Shown here: piece after piece, positions 42,480 through 57,100 of the stretch
Layout of the letters: each line of letters starts with the position of its first letter
Numbering within the stretch: the first letter of the stretch is position 1
Source of the DNA: Bicyclus anynana
Taxonomy: Eukaryota > Arthropoda > Insecta > Lepidoptera > Nymphalidae
Direction: 5' to 3'
NCBI RefSeq assembly: GCF_947172395.1
Contig: NC_069084.1
Span: 7,813,107 to 7,877,106 of the forward strand
Length of the DNA stretch: 64,000 nucleotides
Notes under the pieces: generated by a model
Told to the model about the DNA's origin: nothing
The model's input: only the letters and a program-made list of their open reading frames with translations
The model's database searches: none
Program-made: the position numbers and the translations under genes

Positions 42480-43800
42480 AATTAATCAATAAGCTTTTCT
42501 CGATGTATAGAAATGTATAAAATGGGTCTTCACATTTTGCTCACTCAATCTCTTTTTTAAGTCCAATTTACATTAAACATTGCTAAATAAGAAATAACAT
42601 CATAGTCACATCATAACAATGGCTTTATAAAATGTTTAGTTAATCGTGAAGTTTACTTGCTTTTTCTTACAAAAGATTAGGATAAAGATATCTTAACCGG
42701 CTATCTGAATGGAATTTAAATTATCCACAGTTTAAGCCAGTCACACACTATTAATTTTACCGTGACGTCTGCAGGAAGCTTAGTGATGTGAGCAGTGAAA
42801 AAAAATATCGAAACTATACCCGTAACTATATTTAGATATAATTTTTTCATTGTCCATTTCCCTAACCGTTTTGCAGATATTACGGTAATCTGAATCACGA
42901 TTGGCTGCTGTTACTTACACCACCTAACAGAAAATGTTTTTATCGATTACAGTATACAAAAAACAGACTACGAAAGACAAATATATCATAAAATTTCGAT
43001 ATGCGTACAATTACAGGTATCCTTAAATCAGATATGTCAGATTATCTTATAACATTCTACGATATTGTCAAATTGCATCAATTTATTGCATTGTTTTAAC
43101 TATAATTGGTATAGAGCTGCGTCAATTGTTTATCGCGATCTTTAAAATTCCTTAGTACGGTTATATTAATGAAAATTACATAATAATTCATCATGTTATG
43201 AAAATTTTAATTTTCATATATAAGATTTTGGACGTTTCTATAGACGTTTACGCCAATTTGGACAAACTGGCTTGTTTACCAACAAATAAATTACTGTCGG
43301 TCCTCAGAAATAGTATATTGTTTTTATTTTATTGAAAAATTTCTTCAGACTGAACTTTTCATTAAAAGATATGCACCCATTTAAAATTAGTACATTAAAT
43401 TGATTTACACGTATAAGATGTAAGCACCTTTGACCTCAATGTGTCTAACTTCAATCTGTGAGCTATGGTTTCATTCAAATTCATAGTCCCAGGACTATGG
43501 GACTATGAAGTGGATTTAACATAGTCTTGTAGGAATTCTAGCATTTCTAATGACAGCATAGCTCTGTTCAAAGCTATAAGTCTAAATTGATAACAACCGT
43601 TTGTGTTAATTTACATTATTTATTATATTAATTTAGTATCCATTAAGTATCTCTTTCGTTCATTTAATGTTAGCTATATATTTTAAGGACTGACACATAC
43701 TATACATGTCCTGATAAAAAATTGCACTTTAACTGCCTGCGGAAAGTCTAGTACCGATTCAAACTTTATGATGTTGAAAGAATGTAGTAGGTACATAAAT
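42480..43800. other. AT-rich intergenic DNA, nothing supported
   Basis: No gene or clear repeat seen; may include the distal 3' UTR of the minus-strand gene. Confidence 0.4.
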
Positions 43801-43805
43801 TACAT

Positions 43806-43871
43806 CACGCACGCACGCTCGCACGCACGCACGAATGAACGCACGCACACACGCACGCACACGCACGCACG
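43806..43871. repeat. ACGC microsatellite
   Basis: (CGCA)n with small interruptions (CTCG, AATGAA, CACA). Confidence 0.95.
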
Positions 43872-44624
43872 ATGTTCCGAGACGTCACAAAGTTAAAATC
43901 GGATTATACAGTGTTTAATATGAATTGTGCGTTTATGAGTATCGCTACATTGTAATGAGTAAATCAAATTATAAAAATATTTTTAAGCTGCCAAAGTCAT
44001 CAAGTACGGTGTCAACATTTTGACAGAGATTAGTTCCTCCTAATTTACTAGTTTACGAACAGTGTTTCATGTACAAGGAGAAAATCACTATATTACAACA
44101 GTTACATTTTGATTTTTTTTTGTAATATAGTGAAAATGGTACCTATAATCAATGTATGTAAGATCGTTTACAGATATAAAAATGTGGACTGACCACAGAC
44201 TCGGATTTAGGTAGAAGCCTGTTATATTCATTCAATAATACGAAATCAATTGTCTTTTTTTTTTTACTTACGACGAAGCTAGTAACTAAGTCACTTAACA
44301 TGCTTCGATGGACGACTCTCGGTATCTACCTAAATATAAGTCTGTTGATCTGATAAAACTAATCATAATAGTTGTTTACAACGCACAAATTTTTGTTGTA
44401 TTGAAATTTAACTCGAAAATTACGTATTTTCCGAAGCATAATGGCTCCTCATGAAGCATGGTTGCCATCATTATTAGTCAACAGTCAATCAGTCACTTAA
44501 ATTTAATTAATAGTTTTTGAATTTTGATTTATATTCATGATATGAGAATACATTTGTTAATCTATGTATTCTCAGCTCTCTCCCAAATAAATTAACTATG
44601 ATGTTTGTCTAAAGAGAAAAATTA

Positions 44625-44975
44625 TGAATCGAAACACTTTAGTAGAGTTAACCATAAGATTTAATCACACAAAACGATCAATTAGATATAATTATAGTCG
44701 ATTATGATCTCTACAAACTCGTGATCACTCGTTTTCGTCCATCATGTTCGCCAATGTATAAGAGACATCGTGCTTTTAAATACTTTAGTAATGACAATAT
44801 AAGTTTTAACCAACAAAACGGTCAGTTAGCCACGATTATACGCAGTTATGTCGTAAACAAAATCGTGAGCACTCATTTTCGTCCATCATGTACATGTATC
44901 GTACAGGAGACATTTTGCTTCGGAATACTATAGTAGAGTAGTCATAAGCTTTAACCACACAAAACAATCAGTGTC
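44625..44975. repeat. Diverged tandem repeat, about 130-150 bp unit
   Basis: CACACAAAACGATCAATTAG, CCAACAAAACGGTCAGTTAG and CACACAAAACAATCAGTG start successive units; CACTCGTTTTCGTCCATCAT and CACTCATTTTCGTCCATCAT mark the middle. It directly follows the minus-strand stop codon and may be part of that gene's 3' UTR. Confidence 0.7.
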
Positions 44976-45009
44976 ACACTGTTTGGCTAATTTGATTTAG
45001 GGAGTATAG

Positions 45010-45117
45010 CTAACGGATTTTTGGCGCGGACCGATCGTTGCAGTACTTGTTCCGGCGCAGCGTGGCGCCGCGCTTTATCTGCTCCATGAGTGATGTGTGA
45101 CATACTCGCGGGTCCGG
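45010..45117 (-). CDS. mim: MIM exon: WH2 motif and C-terminus
   Basis: Acceptor TTTTCCTCCATAG, phase 0. PDPRVCHTSLMEQIKRGATL, RRN, KYCNDRSAPKIR then TAG. The amphipathic helix and basic LRR(N) of a WH2 motif would bind monomeric actin. Last coding exon. Confidence 0.88.
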   Translation of the reverse strand, partial: PDPRVCHTSLMEQIKRGATLRRNKYCNDRSAPKIR

Positions 45118-48100
45118 CTATGGAGGAAAATATTTCTAAGCTTATTTTTATATTGGTGTGTTAAACTATAGTTTGGCAAGTTCGTTGGTGGCAGTTCCAT
45201 GGTATGCGGGCGACGGGGGTGTATGACTGCGCAGGTGGGAAAACTTCCGCGCGGGGTAGGGGCATTAAGTCAGATTCATCAGTCGTGGGCAATCACTGTT
45301 GACGACTATTCTATTAAGTGACCTGCTGCTGTCAGATTTAATTATTATTTTATAATATTTAATTAAATAATTAATTAATTTATAATACACATACTCATAT
45401 ATTATGATACCGAGTTATGTTATATAGAATATTCAGAAATATCAGAAGACTTATTTACTTAAGCGTAAAATTTTTATCTGTCCCCCGGCTATATTGGTCC
45501 CCCGGCTGCCGCAGACCATCGAAGGGTGTTATGAATGAATTTGCTAAACAATAAATGCCGACCCTTCTGACATGTGCACATAAGGAAACAAGAAACAACA
45601 AATTCTTTAGTCCTACTCGCTTAAACAATTTAATCGTGTGTCAGAAGCGTTGACGTGAGTTAATATGAATGTATTCTCAATAGATATGAGTGGTGAATGA
45701 ATGGTGCTGAGTACCGCATGGAGCAGATATTTTCTTGATGAAAGGTTATAGTTTCTTGCAGTGTACTCTTAAAATTACCAACAGGTGTTGTTTGATTAAT
45801 TAGCCTTGAATGTCGTATAGCGATTAAACAGTGAATGAATTATACTTTGGTTTATCGTGCTTTATTTTAACCAATAAATCACCCCTTTATTGACATTCTG
45901 AAATAATGGAAACTTTTGCACACCCACAATAATATTGACAATAAAATTTAGTTAAGCGTAAGGTAGCCTAATCTGTCGCTCACTGGATATAATTATTAAC
46001 GACTGAAGAGTTCTGTGAACCCTCGAGGAGAGGGTTTGTTAACTGGATAGCTGTATTTTGCAAAATATTTCTGTGGGTTATACATTTTAACCAGACAATA
46101 AGTATGAACACCGTTTGGATTTAGTCTGTAGAAATCGGACATAATCTTATTGCCTATATGCGAATAAGAATATATAAAGATATTCCCATGTATGATACAA
46201 TTGACTGAAGGCAACAAGCTGTAATGATACGTCCTTTTTGCCTTTAATAACCAATGGGAAAACTGCATTTATAAGCTTCAACGGTAAAGTTCTAAGGAAA
46301 CATTTTAAATGAGCAGATGGAATGATTCTCGTTTTCACCCAGTAGCAGGAGGCATATTCACCTGCGCGTGCGCGTTGATGAGGTCTCTGACGGTGCCGGC
46401 GCGGTTGGAGTTGAGCGCGCGCCGCTGGTTCTGCAGCGTGGCGGACAGCTTGTCCAGGAACGCTGGCTGCACGGCGGCGGGGATCCCTGTGGGATGAACA
46501 CAAAATATAATACTATTTTAGAATCCCTCATTTCTTTATTTGTCCTTTTTTAATTTTTAATAATGTACAAAACAAATAACACTATTAAAAAATTATAAAA
46601 ATAATAAACCGTTCCACTGCGGGACATTTGAGTGCCCAAGCAACCGGCGGGCTGGGCTCCAGAGTGAGGAACCTCCTCACGATACGCGCCGTCTCAAGAA
46701 TTTCTGTATCCGACTCTTGATCCAACAGTTAAGTGAAAGTTTCTGGTCAGACGTTGGTCGAAGCTTTTCGCTATACCATTGACTGAAACAACTATCGGAA
46801 CAATAATAGTTGACTCAACATTCCACATGGCGGTAATTTCGTGAGCAAAGTCCAAGTATTTTGATACTTTTAGCACCCAAAAACTGGGCAACATTTCTTT
46901 TACCTTTTCCTTTAGGCGGCGAATCAGCGGTCGTGATTGTAGACATCCCTCGCCTGGTGGTGCGTGGTGATAGTTGCGGAGCCAGCTTAGCGCTCAGACT
47001 AGCTATTAGACCGCCATCTGAAATCATATTTCATCAGACTCAAAAGTGGATTACATAAATTAGGAAAACCAATCGTCTTTCCCCCATCGCCCGCATATCA
47101 TAGGAGTGTCATTAACGAACTTCCCAGACTATAGACCTTAAATTCAGTCGACTGTTGGATAAACGATCAGATACAAAAGTCCTTTAGAAGGCGCGTATTG
47201 GGACAAGGTTATTCACCTGGACCCACGTAAGATACGTGCCAAGATATAATCGCAGCGATAGAGATATCATAAATATCGCATTATTTTATGTTGCGATGCA
47301 AGGTAAGAGAGAACTTCGCGTAGACAAAAAGGCGCGCATTTTACGCCTACTGATCAGCAATTCATTGGGCCCTCAAACTCCGCAAAGGGAGAATCGGATT
47401 TTTATACATTTTAACGGACGGGTATAACAAAGTGGGCGCTCCCTCACTGGTGAGGGACTTGTCTTGTTGCAGTGTGAATACAATAAATAACAAAGTGGGC
47501 GCTCCCTCACGTTCAGCGTGATGCCGCTCCGCGCTGTGCGAGCGCGCGGTGAGGCGCCGCACCAGCGGGCCCGGCGACAGCTGCGACGGCTGCGCGTACA
47601 CGCACTTGCCGCCGCCGTACTTGTCTTGTTGCAGTTTGAATCCTGCAAGGAAAATTACCAATGTCAAAACCTTCGCGTACAGTATACCCCCAATACAATA
47701 CTTTCGAAGATGATCTAAGTCAATCGAATACGATAGTGTCGCTTCGCTTAAGTTCCGAACGTTATCGGTTTTTGCTTCAGACCAATTATTGTATAGGACC
47801 GTTACTTTTCTGTCAAAGTATATGATCAACGATCTAATGCGATTATAAAAACTGTCTCTGTAGTATCGATGTTAAATAGTTGTAATCGTGTTCGTCGGTT
47901 AAAGAGCTCCGTAAAAATACCTTTTTGTGTAATTGAATTGTGTAAGAAAAGGGCAAAAACTTCTAGTTTAGTATAAGATATACAACGTGTCCCAAAATTC
48001 AACGATAAGCGGGCGCCAAAAGATTGACCTGCTCATGAGCACTTAAGGAAAAATAATAAAAAAAATATACCTAAATTTTTTTTTTAGTTACAAAATAAAT

Positions 48101-51100
48101 TTTAAAATTCTTTGAAAATTTACACCTTGTATGATATTTTGAACTACCGCAGCTACAATTTCTTAAATATGCTTAAGATTTTTTTTGTATCGGAACCTAA
48201 GTAGTACTACTATTCACCACAACTCTTAAAAACACCACAATGCCCGCAGTTTTTACACAAAAAAAAATCAAAATATTTTTTTTCCCTCAAATTTTTAAAG
48301 ATTTTTACTTTCAGTCTACTTTGACTCATGGTCTTGCAAAAAAAAGTATGAACACCGCTATGGCAAGTTATTTTCAAAGTTGACGCAACTAATCAAGATT
48401 TCAAAATAGTATAATACCCTAGGATAACTAGTCACAAAAAAAAATATGCGTACCATTTGTAAACAAGAACCAAATTTCTTAATTGTTCTTGTTGTTAGTA
48501 ATAAATTTTACTATGTTCCAAAAATGTGTTTGTTATTTTAATTACACAACATTAAAGTAAATGTTCGAATTGTTTTCCACCGGCATTAATACAGGCACGA
48601 CATCGCCTTAAAAACGACCGTTTTATTTTTCGCGCATATCTTCTAGCATTGATATGTGCCGCAGCCTGAGTGATTTTTTGCCGAAGCTCGTCCAATGTCG
48701 TAATCGGTTTTGCGTAGATCCTGTCTTTGAGACAACCCCAATAAAAGAAATCCAGGGGGTTTAGGTCGGGTGATCGGGGTGGCCATAGGATAGGACCAAG
48801 TCGCCCGATCCAACGCCCCGGATACTCGTGGTCTAGGTATTGTCTCACAGGACGAGCGTAGTGAGCTGGGCAACCATCATTTTGATACCACATATTTTGA
48901 AGGTCGCTTAGGGGGACGTCTTCTAGTAATTCTTGCAAATCATTTTGTAAAAAGTTCAAATAACTGTCCCCATCTAAGTTTCCTTGTAATTCAAAAGGCC
49001 CAATCACTTTTCCATTTAAAATGCCCGTCCATAAGTTGACCTTAAATTGATATTGGGATTTGTCTTCTCTCATCAGGTGCGGATTCTCATTGCTCCAGCT
49101 GTGTAGGTTGTGAAGATTTAAATAGCCATCTTTCTTGCAGGTTGTTTCATCCGACCATAGTACTTTATCCAAGAACTGAGGATCTTCCCGATGCTTTTGA
49201 AGCATCACTCGGCAAAATGCGATCCGCAGTGGATAGTCCCGTGATAGTAACGTTTGTACACGTCTGTAATGATATGGGTGTAGCCGATGACGTTTTAGTA
49301 TTCGATGTGCTGAACTTTTTGGGATTCCCGTAGCTGCTTCTATGGCACGCACTGAGGTAGTTGAATCAATGTTTATTTCATTGAGAACTTCTTCATCGCA
49401 TTCCGATCTAGGTCTTCCAGCGTTTCTTCTAGCTGACGGCAAACGACCCTCCGAAAACGCTTGATGCACATTCATAAATACCCGATAATCTGGATATCTT
49501 TGAGCGTTTGGGTACCTTTCTCGATACAATCTGCTAGCAGCGTTAGCATTGCACCGACATTCTCCATAAATGAGATGCATGTTAGCGTATTCCATCGGCG
49601 TGTATGGTTGCGGCATGATAACGCTAAACAGTCCAAAATACACCAAAAGTCCAATTCACAAAACACAGGCACAGTCCAAAATAATGCCAGGTCAGTTCAG
49701 TTTGCAGATCACTTAAGTCCAGTCCAAAATGCAAAGCCAAAAGTCGTTAGTACGAGAGCCACGTCAATTGAATACGGAAAGTTGCGCAGTAAACAAAGGA
49801 GCAGAGCGTACTGACTTGCTGGGAACAGGATTTTCTTTACCTGCATCATTGTCATTCAACAAAGAACATCTGTCTATCCCTCTCTAACGTATACTTATCG
49901 CTATCTTTCTCTCTCTCTCTCTCTCTTATTTTTAAATGTTATCGTTCGTTCCATTAAAATTCTAGGAAATTGCAACGTATGACTCACATCATTTTGTGCA
50001 TAAAGTAAAAGTGATTTCTAGGAGCAAAAACATTTTAGAAATTTAGTTCTTGTTTACAAATGGTACGCATATTTTTTTTTTGCGACTAGTTATCCTAGGG
50101 TATTATACTATTTTGAAATCTTGATTAGTTGCGTCAACTTTGAAAATAACTTGCCATAGCGGTGTTCATACTTTTTTTTGCAAGACCATGAGTCAAAGTA
50201 GACTGAAAGTAAAAATCTTTAAAAATTTGAGGGAAAAAAAATATTTTGATATTTTTTTGTGTAAAAACTGCGGGCATTGTGGTGTTTTTAAGAGTTGTGG
50301 TGAATAGTAGTACTACTTAGGTTCCGATACAAAAAAAATCTTAAGCATATTTAAGAAATTGTAGCTGCGGTAGTTCAAAATATCATACAAGGTGTAAATT
50401 TTCAAAGAATTTTAAAATTTATTTTGTAACTAAAAAAAAAATTTAGGTATATTTTTTTTTATTATTTTTCCTTAAGTGCTCATGAGCAGGTCAATCTTTT
50501 GGCGCCCGCTTATCGTTGAATTTTGGGACACGTTGTATACCAAATCTAAGCTCGTTTTCTTCAGAAAATGACACACAATTTTGTTCGTGACTATGAGTGT
50601 GATACAGGTCCTTCTATAATTGGTCTGAGGTTTTTGCGCCCGAGTCAAAGGATTCGAAGCGATTCGAAATTCGAATGTGAAGCGCCTCGCTATACTACTC
50701 GGCTTACGTCAGTTCGAGATGTCTTTGATATTTTATTACATTCCTTTGCATTGTAATCATCCACCATTTTCTACAGTCCGTTCTTTTTTAATTTTCTTCA
50801 TCGAAGCGTCGAAGCGAATTATGTATTTGAGGCTTTATTTTTAACGGAAAGTTGTTCGATCTCTTCTTAAACAATCCCCAAAATACAATGTATTAATATT
50901 ACCAAAATAAAGTCTAAAATTATAATAATATCTTTCATCATCATCATCATCATCATCATAAACAGCCGATGGGCGCCCATAGCTGGATCTCTTGGATGGA
51001 CTTTCAAACATTTTTCTTTCTTTTGGACTTTCAAACATTTTTCAACTTTCAAATGTCTCGAGACGCCAGCATCCCTGCAGCAGCAGCTACCTGCTACCCT

Positions 51101-54100
51101 TGATGTCTTCAGTCCACCTAGTGGGGGGGGGGGGTTCGGTTACCGGTCCAAAGTCGCCATTCCAACACCTTGGGACCCCAAGTCCATCGGCTTTTCGAAC
51201 TATGTGCCCTGCCCATTGCCACTTCAGCTTCGCGAATCGCTGAATCATGTAACATAACATTATCTTTAATACTTAATAAATAAATCTCACCCGTCTGGCC
51301 GTAATGTGAATCATTAGTAACGCGGGGTCCGAAGCTTGAGAAAGTGTTGGTTTCTCCGTAACTCGGCGTCGATGGAGTGGAACCGATCGGCGACCCTTTT
51401 GTCTCACCGTAGATGCCACCTTTAAAGATGCCAAAAAACCACGTTAAAGATGCAAAAGGAAAATATAGTTCAAAAAACGTATGACTACATAAAACGTGTA
51501 CCTATCATGACCTGTGAAATGCTTTGATGTATGGGCATTGCTATTTTACTAATAAACACGTGATACTCTAACATCTTTGAACTAATAAACAGTAAAAATA
51601 TTGTTATGCCTTCTAAGTAACATATACAGCAAACAAACATACCAGATGAAAGAGAATAAAAATAAAAGTTGTAATACATCGTAACCTTTTCTAAGCGAGA
51701 TGAATATAGTTTTGCTTGCTGCACACAACTAAATAACTTAAGCGACAAGCAAATACTCGTCATTTATGTTGCCAAAAAAAGAAGCCCTTACAAAGTGTCT
51801 TCCCATAGAAACATTATAGTGTATGCAATAACTTTCTGTCCGTCCCATCAACTACCAAGATGATGAAAATAATAAGCACGCTTACCCGAATTTCCACTAT
51901 AAAGGTCCGAATTAGAGCTGTTCAAACTGTTTTTCCTCACGAACATGGAATTTTCCACATACGCCATAATCCTGTTACCCGTCTGTCCGTATATGGGGTT
52001 CAAGTTGCCCGTACTGTTGAGGCTAACGGTTGACGAAAAGTTGCTTTTCGCTTGCTGGAATGTACTCAGTTGCGTTGGACTCTGCTGGTTGGCGTAATTT
52101 TGGTTTTGGTTCTGGTTCTGGCTCTGGTTTTGCGTTTGGTTCTGGAGAGTGCGACGCACGAGGCCGGGCGACGCGGGCATGTGTTTCAATTCCGTTAGCT
52201 GTTTCACTGTCTCGGCGACGTTTATGCTTTGATGGGCTGGAAGCAATATTGCAAATGATTTAAAACATGACTTGTATTTTTTGCATCTGTAACCTAAGAA
52301 GTTTGGATGGATGCAGTCGAATGTCCTAATTATCTCGACGATTACATTATAATTGTACATTTATAGAGGGGACGTCTGACGAAGCCAGACGGGTGATCAG
52401 TCCTAACTAGGGACCATTCCACCCTATTCCCGAGGTATAGGACACAGGTTCACTGGTGTCGTGAATATGCCCTACAGTGAGATCTGTCACGTCTACTTCA
52501 TTTAATATATCCTTACCTAGTAATAATATTAGTCATCACAGAAAAAAAGTTGTCGACAGTAAACCGTGTCTATTTGTTAACATCCTTCTATAGTATACTG
52601 AATATTCAGACCACGCTTGAAACTGCGTAACTATCTGTCATCCCACTCCCTTAACGGTATTTTATGGAGACAACGTTTGTTACACTTCCACTCACTAAGA
52701 CAATCAACAGTTTAACTTTCAATATTCATTTTGAATCTTTTGGAATTTATTTTGCTCCCTCAGTCCATTCCTGTATACTTTATGTTAGTAATAGTGCATT
52801 TTGTATGCATTTTTTTTCTGTGATTTAAACGCAGACTACGTTACAATACCAGAATTGGAAGTCTAGAGCAGATATATATTTTTTTAAATACAGCGTAATA
52901 ATTACATATACATTTCAATATTTTTTTCAAGACTTAGAAATGCATTAATAATATACACTGTAAGTAGCTCAATTTCAGACTTTCTCAAAAATTTATCTTT
53001 TTATACAAAGTGTGTATATACTGTCATACCATATACTCTTATCTTTATAAAATTAAAAAATACCAGTGTTATTGGCTTCATTTTCCGGTTGCAAGAGGAA
53101 AGCGGGCGGCGGGGGCAGGTGATCGGTGTCGTTGGTGTTCACTTGAGATCCCGACATATTACTCTGGAATTATACAATATATAAATCACACTAATATTAT
53201 AAAGGCGAAAGTTTGTGTGTAAGTGTGAAAGTGTGTAAGTATGTTTGTTCCTCTTTTACGCTGCGGTTACTGAAGCGATTTGGCTGAAATTTGGAATGGA
53301 AATAGATCTACTCTGGATTAACACATAGGCTACTTTTCATCCCGGAAAAATCCATGGTTCCCGCGGGATTTGTGAAAAACTGAATTCCACGCGGACGAAT
53401 TCGCAGGCGTCCGCTAGTGCACCCATAAACCACGCAACCTGCGTTAAAGCAGCATGCATTTAAGCACCAAATCTCTTTGCTTCCTTATATATAAATAAAA
53501 GATAGGTAGATAGGACTAAGGAGGAAGAAAACCCTTATTAACTTATTTTTTGTTGGAATAGCAACAAAGGACTATTAACCTGATGGTACGGCGGTCGCTG
53601 TGGTCGCGAGATGGAGGAAGAGCGTCGCACCGGAGGAGGAGGTTTGCCCACCGAGCTGGACGAACCGCGTCGGGACCATACTGAAGCTGGAAATAGAATT
53701 ATCAAACATGATACACATTCTACTCTTGTGTTATATTCTCGATAATTATATAAACAAGGTTACTAGGATTTTTGAACCAAATTTTTTGGTGGTGGATCTA
53801 AAATAAGATTAAAAGATAAAAAAGAGAGATAAAAAATCTTTCACCAATGAAAAGCTACACTGTGAGGGGTCAGTGTAGCTATTAATCAATAATATACAGA
53901 TCTCTCCTCCACAGCTCCAAACTAAAGAAAAAAGATGGAGTATTTTTTTATTGGTTAGTGTTAAATTGTGAAATACAAATTATGAAAAAAAAATTGTATA
54001 TGCGGTTGTTAAGGAGACGCGTGACGTTTGTTTTTTTTAAAGGGTTTCATTGCTTCTGCTGCTTCAGTACGTTGCTCGTAAAGACTTACTCTGATTACTC

Positions 54101-57100
54101 TGTGTTTTGGACATAGTTTTTTTAATTATCTCACAACATACAACAACTTACCTGACATAGAGACAGGTCGTCGCTTCGGCACGGCAGGTTTCTTCCCTAT
54201 GGTAGCGAAGGTCGGAGTCTCGGTGGCCTCGTCCAAGGAGCGGACCGCCTCCTCCAAGCTGCCCAGCGATATCGAGAAGTTCTCTCTGGCGGCTGCGACA
54301 GAACTGTCGCAGTCCCTTCGTAACGTGACGATCTCGGACTCCACTGTGGTCGTACGCAAATAAAACGCATGCAAAGCATAAAAAAAACAACACAATCGAG
54401 CCTAATCGCGTAGCTGACTGTACAACATGATACATTTCTTTTTATTCTTTACAGATTAGCCCTTAACTACAATCTCACCTGATGGTAAGTGATAATGCAA
54501 TCTAAGATGGATGCGGGTCAGCTATGACAGGAGTAGGATGAAAAATCCACACTCTTTCGGTTTCTACACGACATCGTTCCGGAACGCTAAAACGTCTTTG
54601 TCGGTATAAGTTGGTAATTAGCCGAGGTCATCAAAATTGCGTGAAATTTTAACAAATCCTCATCGCCGGGAAAATCCAGAACCATGGATATTTCCATGGT
54701 AAAAAGTTACCTATGCAATCATGAGTATAACGAAATTCTTAAAAAAATCGATTCCAGAAATCAGGCAACTCAGTGATTGCGGCGTAGTTTATAAAGGAGT
54801 AACCAACATCTACACACACGCACATAAACCTTCGCCTTTAGAATATTAGTAGGCCAGCGTTTTGCTGTAATAAAGCCAGATAATAAGCGAAGATGCGGCC
54901 TTTTGATTCAAAAATAAAGATGTCAGTTAAATGGCATAGAGCGAAAGACCGTCAAAGGTCATTGGTAGCAGTGCCGATCTTTTAGAGTTATGCGTGTCGA
55001 TACAATCCTCATTTTAAAAACGAAATTACGTAAACTAACTCCATATAAAAATAAACCCAAGTCACTCTGCATATCTTTTGTACAGCCAACTACGCAATTA
55101 TTTTACACACAAAAATAATACAACGGAAAATTTTGGTAAAAAAAAATAAACACAAAATATGCAGCATAATTTCAGGAAATTAATCATAAAACTGGTCGCG
55201 CCCTAATCAGCAAACGCGATTTCCATCTACAAATGCAAATGAGGTCATGAGAATTTCCCATTACGAATTTCCCATGACTGAAAATGCATTGCATGCTGAT
55301 TAGCGTGCGATCTGAAACTGAACATTCTAAACACAAAACTTAATTAAAAACACTCACAAATAACTAGGCAATATAACGAAAAGGCAATGTGTGCAACGTA
55401 TACATATTTACACTACTAAAATCTAATATCACAGAACATTAAATACAATGAGCAACTAAGTTGATAAAAAACTCAATAAAAAACTGCAAATGCTACGTTA
55501 ATTGTAAAACAATAAAGTCTAAATTCGCATACCATCTGGATGAGGCATCATGTGTTGATGAGCATGGTCTTCGGCTGCGAACGCTCCCTGGCTTCCGTAA
55601 CCGCTGGAAGATTCCAGAGACGATTCGCTGGCACTGCTTTCTGAACAAACCTGGAAACAATAAAATTTTTGTATATTTTAATAATCGAATAACTGACAGA
55701 ACATAACGGCTAATATCGAGAAAGGTATCCTTAGACGGTTTTAAGATGCATGAAGAGAGGATGAGTGAAAGGTGACTAACAAAAGAGATAATAAGCTGAA
55801 GGTTAGTGGAAATGTTGGAAGCGGAAGAACAAAGCAAACTTTCCTGGACCGACTTCTATTATTAAGAGGCAAAATTTGTGGTGTTGCAGGAGTAATCTCT
55901 GGATCTACAGAACTGATTTTAAAAATTCTTTTACCACTAGTAAGCTACCGTATTTGTAAAACTGCAGTACGTCTGTTAGTTCTTCATTTAGGCCAGATCA
56001 AGATTACTCTATACCGATGAACTTGTATGGAAGGATTGATGGGAATATAATATGCAAAGGATACATGCAAGGATCCCTGCCTACCCCTACGGGAATGAGG
56101 CGTGATGATATTTATGTTTGTATGAGTAACAAAAAGCTTTTTAATAGTAATTGAAAGCTTACATTTCATTCGACACATTGCCCTAATATCATTTACAGTT
56201 TTGTTAACAAAAACATAACCCTTCTTGCAGTCGAGTAAAAATACGAATAACATCTTCGAAAGTCATTCGTCTCCAAGTACTTTTAGTATCGATTCATATT
56301 TGTATTGTCAAAACAGTATATTATGATAATATTATTATACCTACAGATGTTCACTTGTCGACAATTGTTGTGTGAAATGATATAATTTGTGTACGAACTG
56401 AGTACGTCTTATAATGCATGTTTATGTTTGAATTTCTTGTGGAGTTAGAACAATGGGCTCTTTCTACCTTTGAATCTGTGTAGTGAAACAATATGATCTT
56501 GAACGTTGAAATGTTACAAATTCATATAATGACTATTAAATACTTACTATTATACTTGAATTTTAGGAGTCTTTAATGTCACTATTATTCTATCCTATGT
56601 AGAATAATTTACAAAATTGATATCCGCTTTTCCCTACGAAAGAATACGAAACTCAATCTGACTTCTTTTAATAGCTATACAAATCATGTTTATATGGAAT
56701 GGTGGCAAGAATTTTGGCCACCTTTCTTCGTTGACCTTTGCGAAAACGTGAGAGCCATTCTGTCAACAGTCGAGGCAATTAACTGCGGTGAGAAATATTT
56801 CAGAGACTTTCCCCTGTATCTACTTTTTATATAACTGTAATATCCAAATATCGTATATCACAAGTGAATATATGTAACGCGTTCTCAAGATAGCGGATAA
56901 CCTCTCTTTATCGCGCACGATTTGAAAACGAAAATTCGAAGAACGCAACTGCTGCTGTAACTGACGGCACCGGTATTAGAGGGAAAATCAGGCGATCACA
57001 ATAGATCGGAAACGGTCAACGTAATACAGAGACCTATTGAAAACCTGCATCAAGAAGAAGAGGAAGAAAAAATACTTGAATTTTTTGAGCTACCCGGCAT

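Larger units (their letters stand above)
47983..50535 (-). mobile_element. DD41D mariner-superfamily transposon with long TIRs
   Basis: Terminal inverted repeats of about 498 bases (47983-48480 and 50038-50535), nearly identical, starting CAACGTGTCCCAAAATTCAA, flanked by TA (or TATA). The single transposase frame is open, so the copy is young and perhaps still mobile. It sits in a MIM intron. Such long inverted repeats are unusual for the Tc1-mariner superfamily, which commonly has 20-30 bases. Confidence 0.9.

Noticed and set aside
44625..44975. CRISPR-like regular repeats
   Set aside because: Eukaryotic context, long diverged units without unique spacers; a simple tandem duplication.
46147..46503. 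118-codon minus-strand frame with Arg/Ala-rich start
   Set aside because: Out-of-frame shadow of the GC-rich MIM exon at 46362-46486, whose correct frame is fixed by the splice phases.
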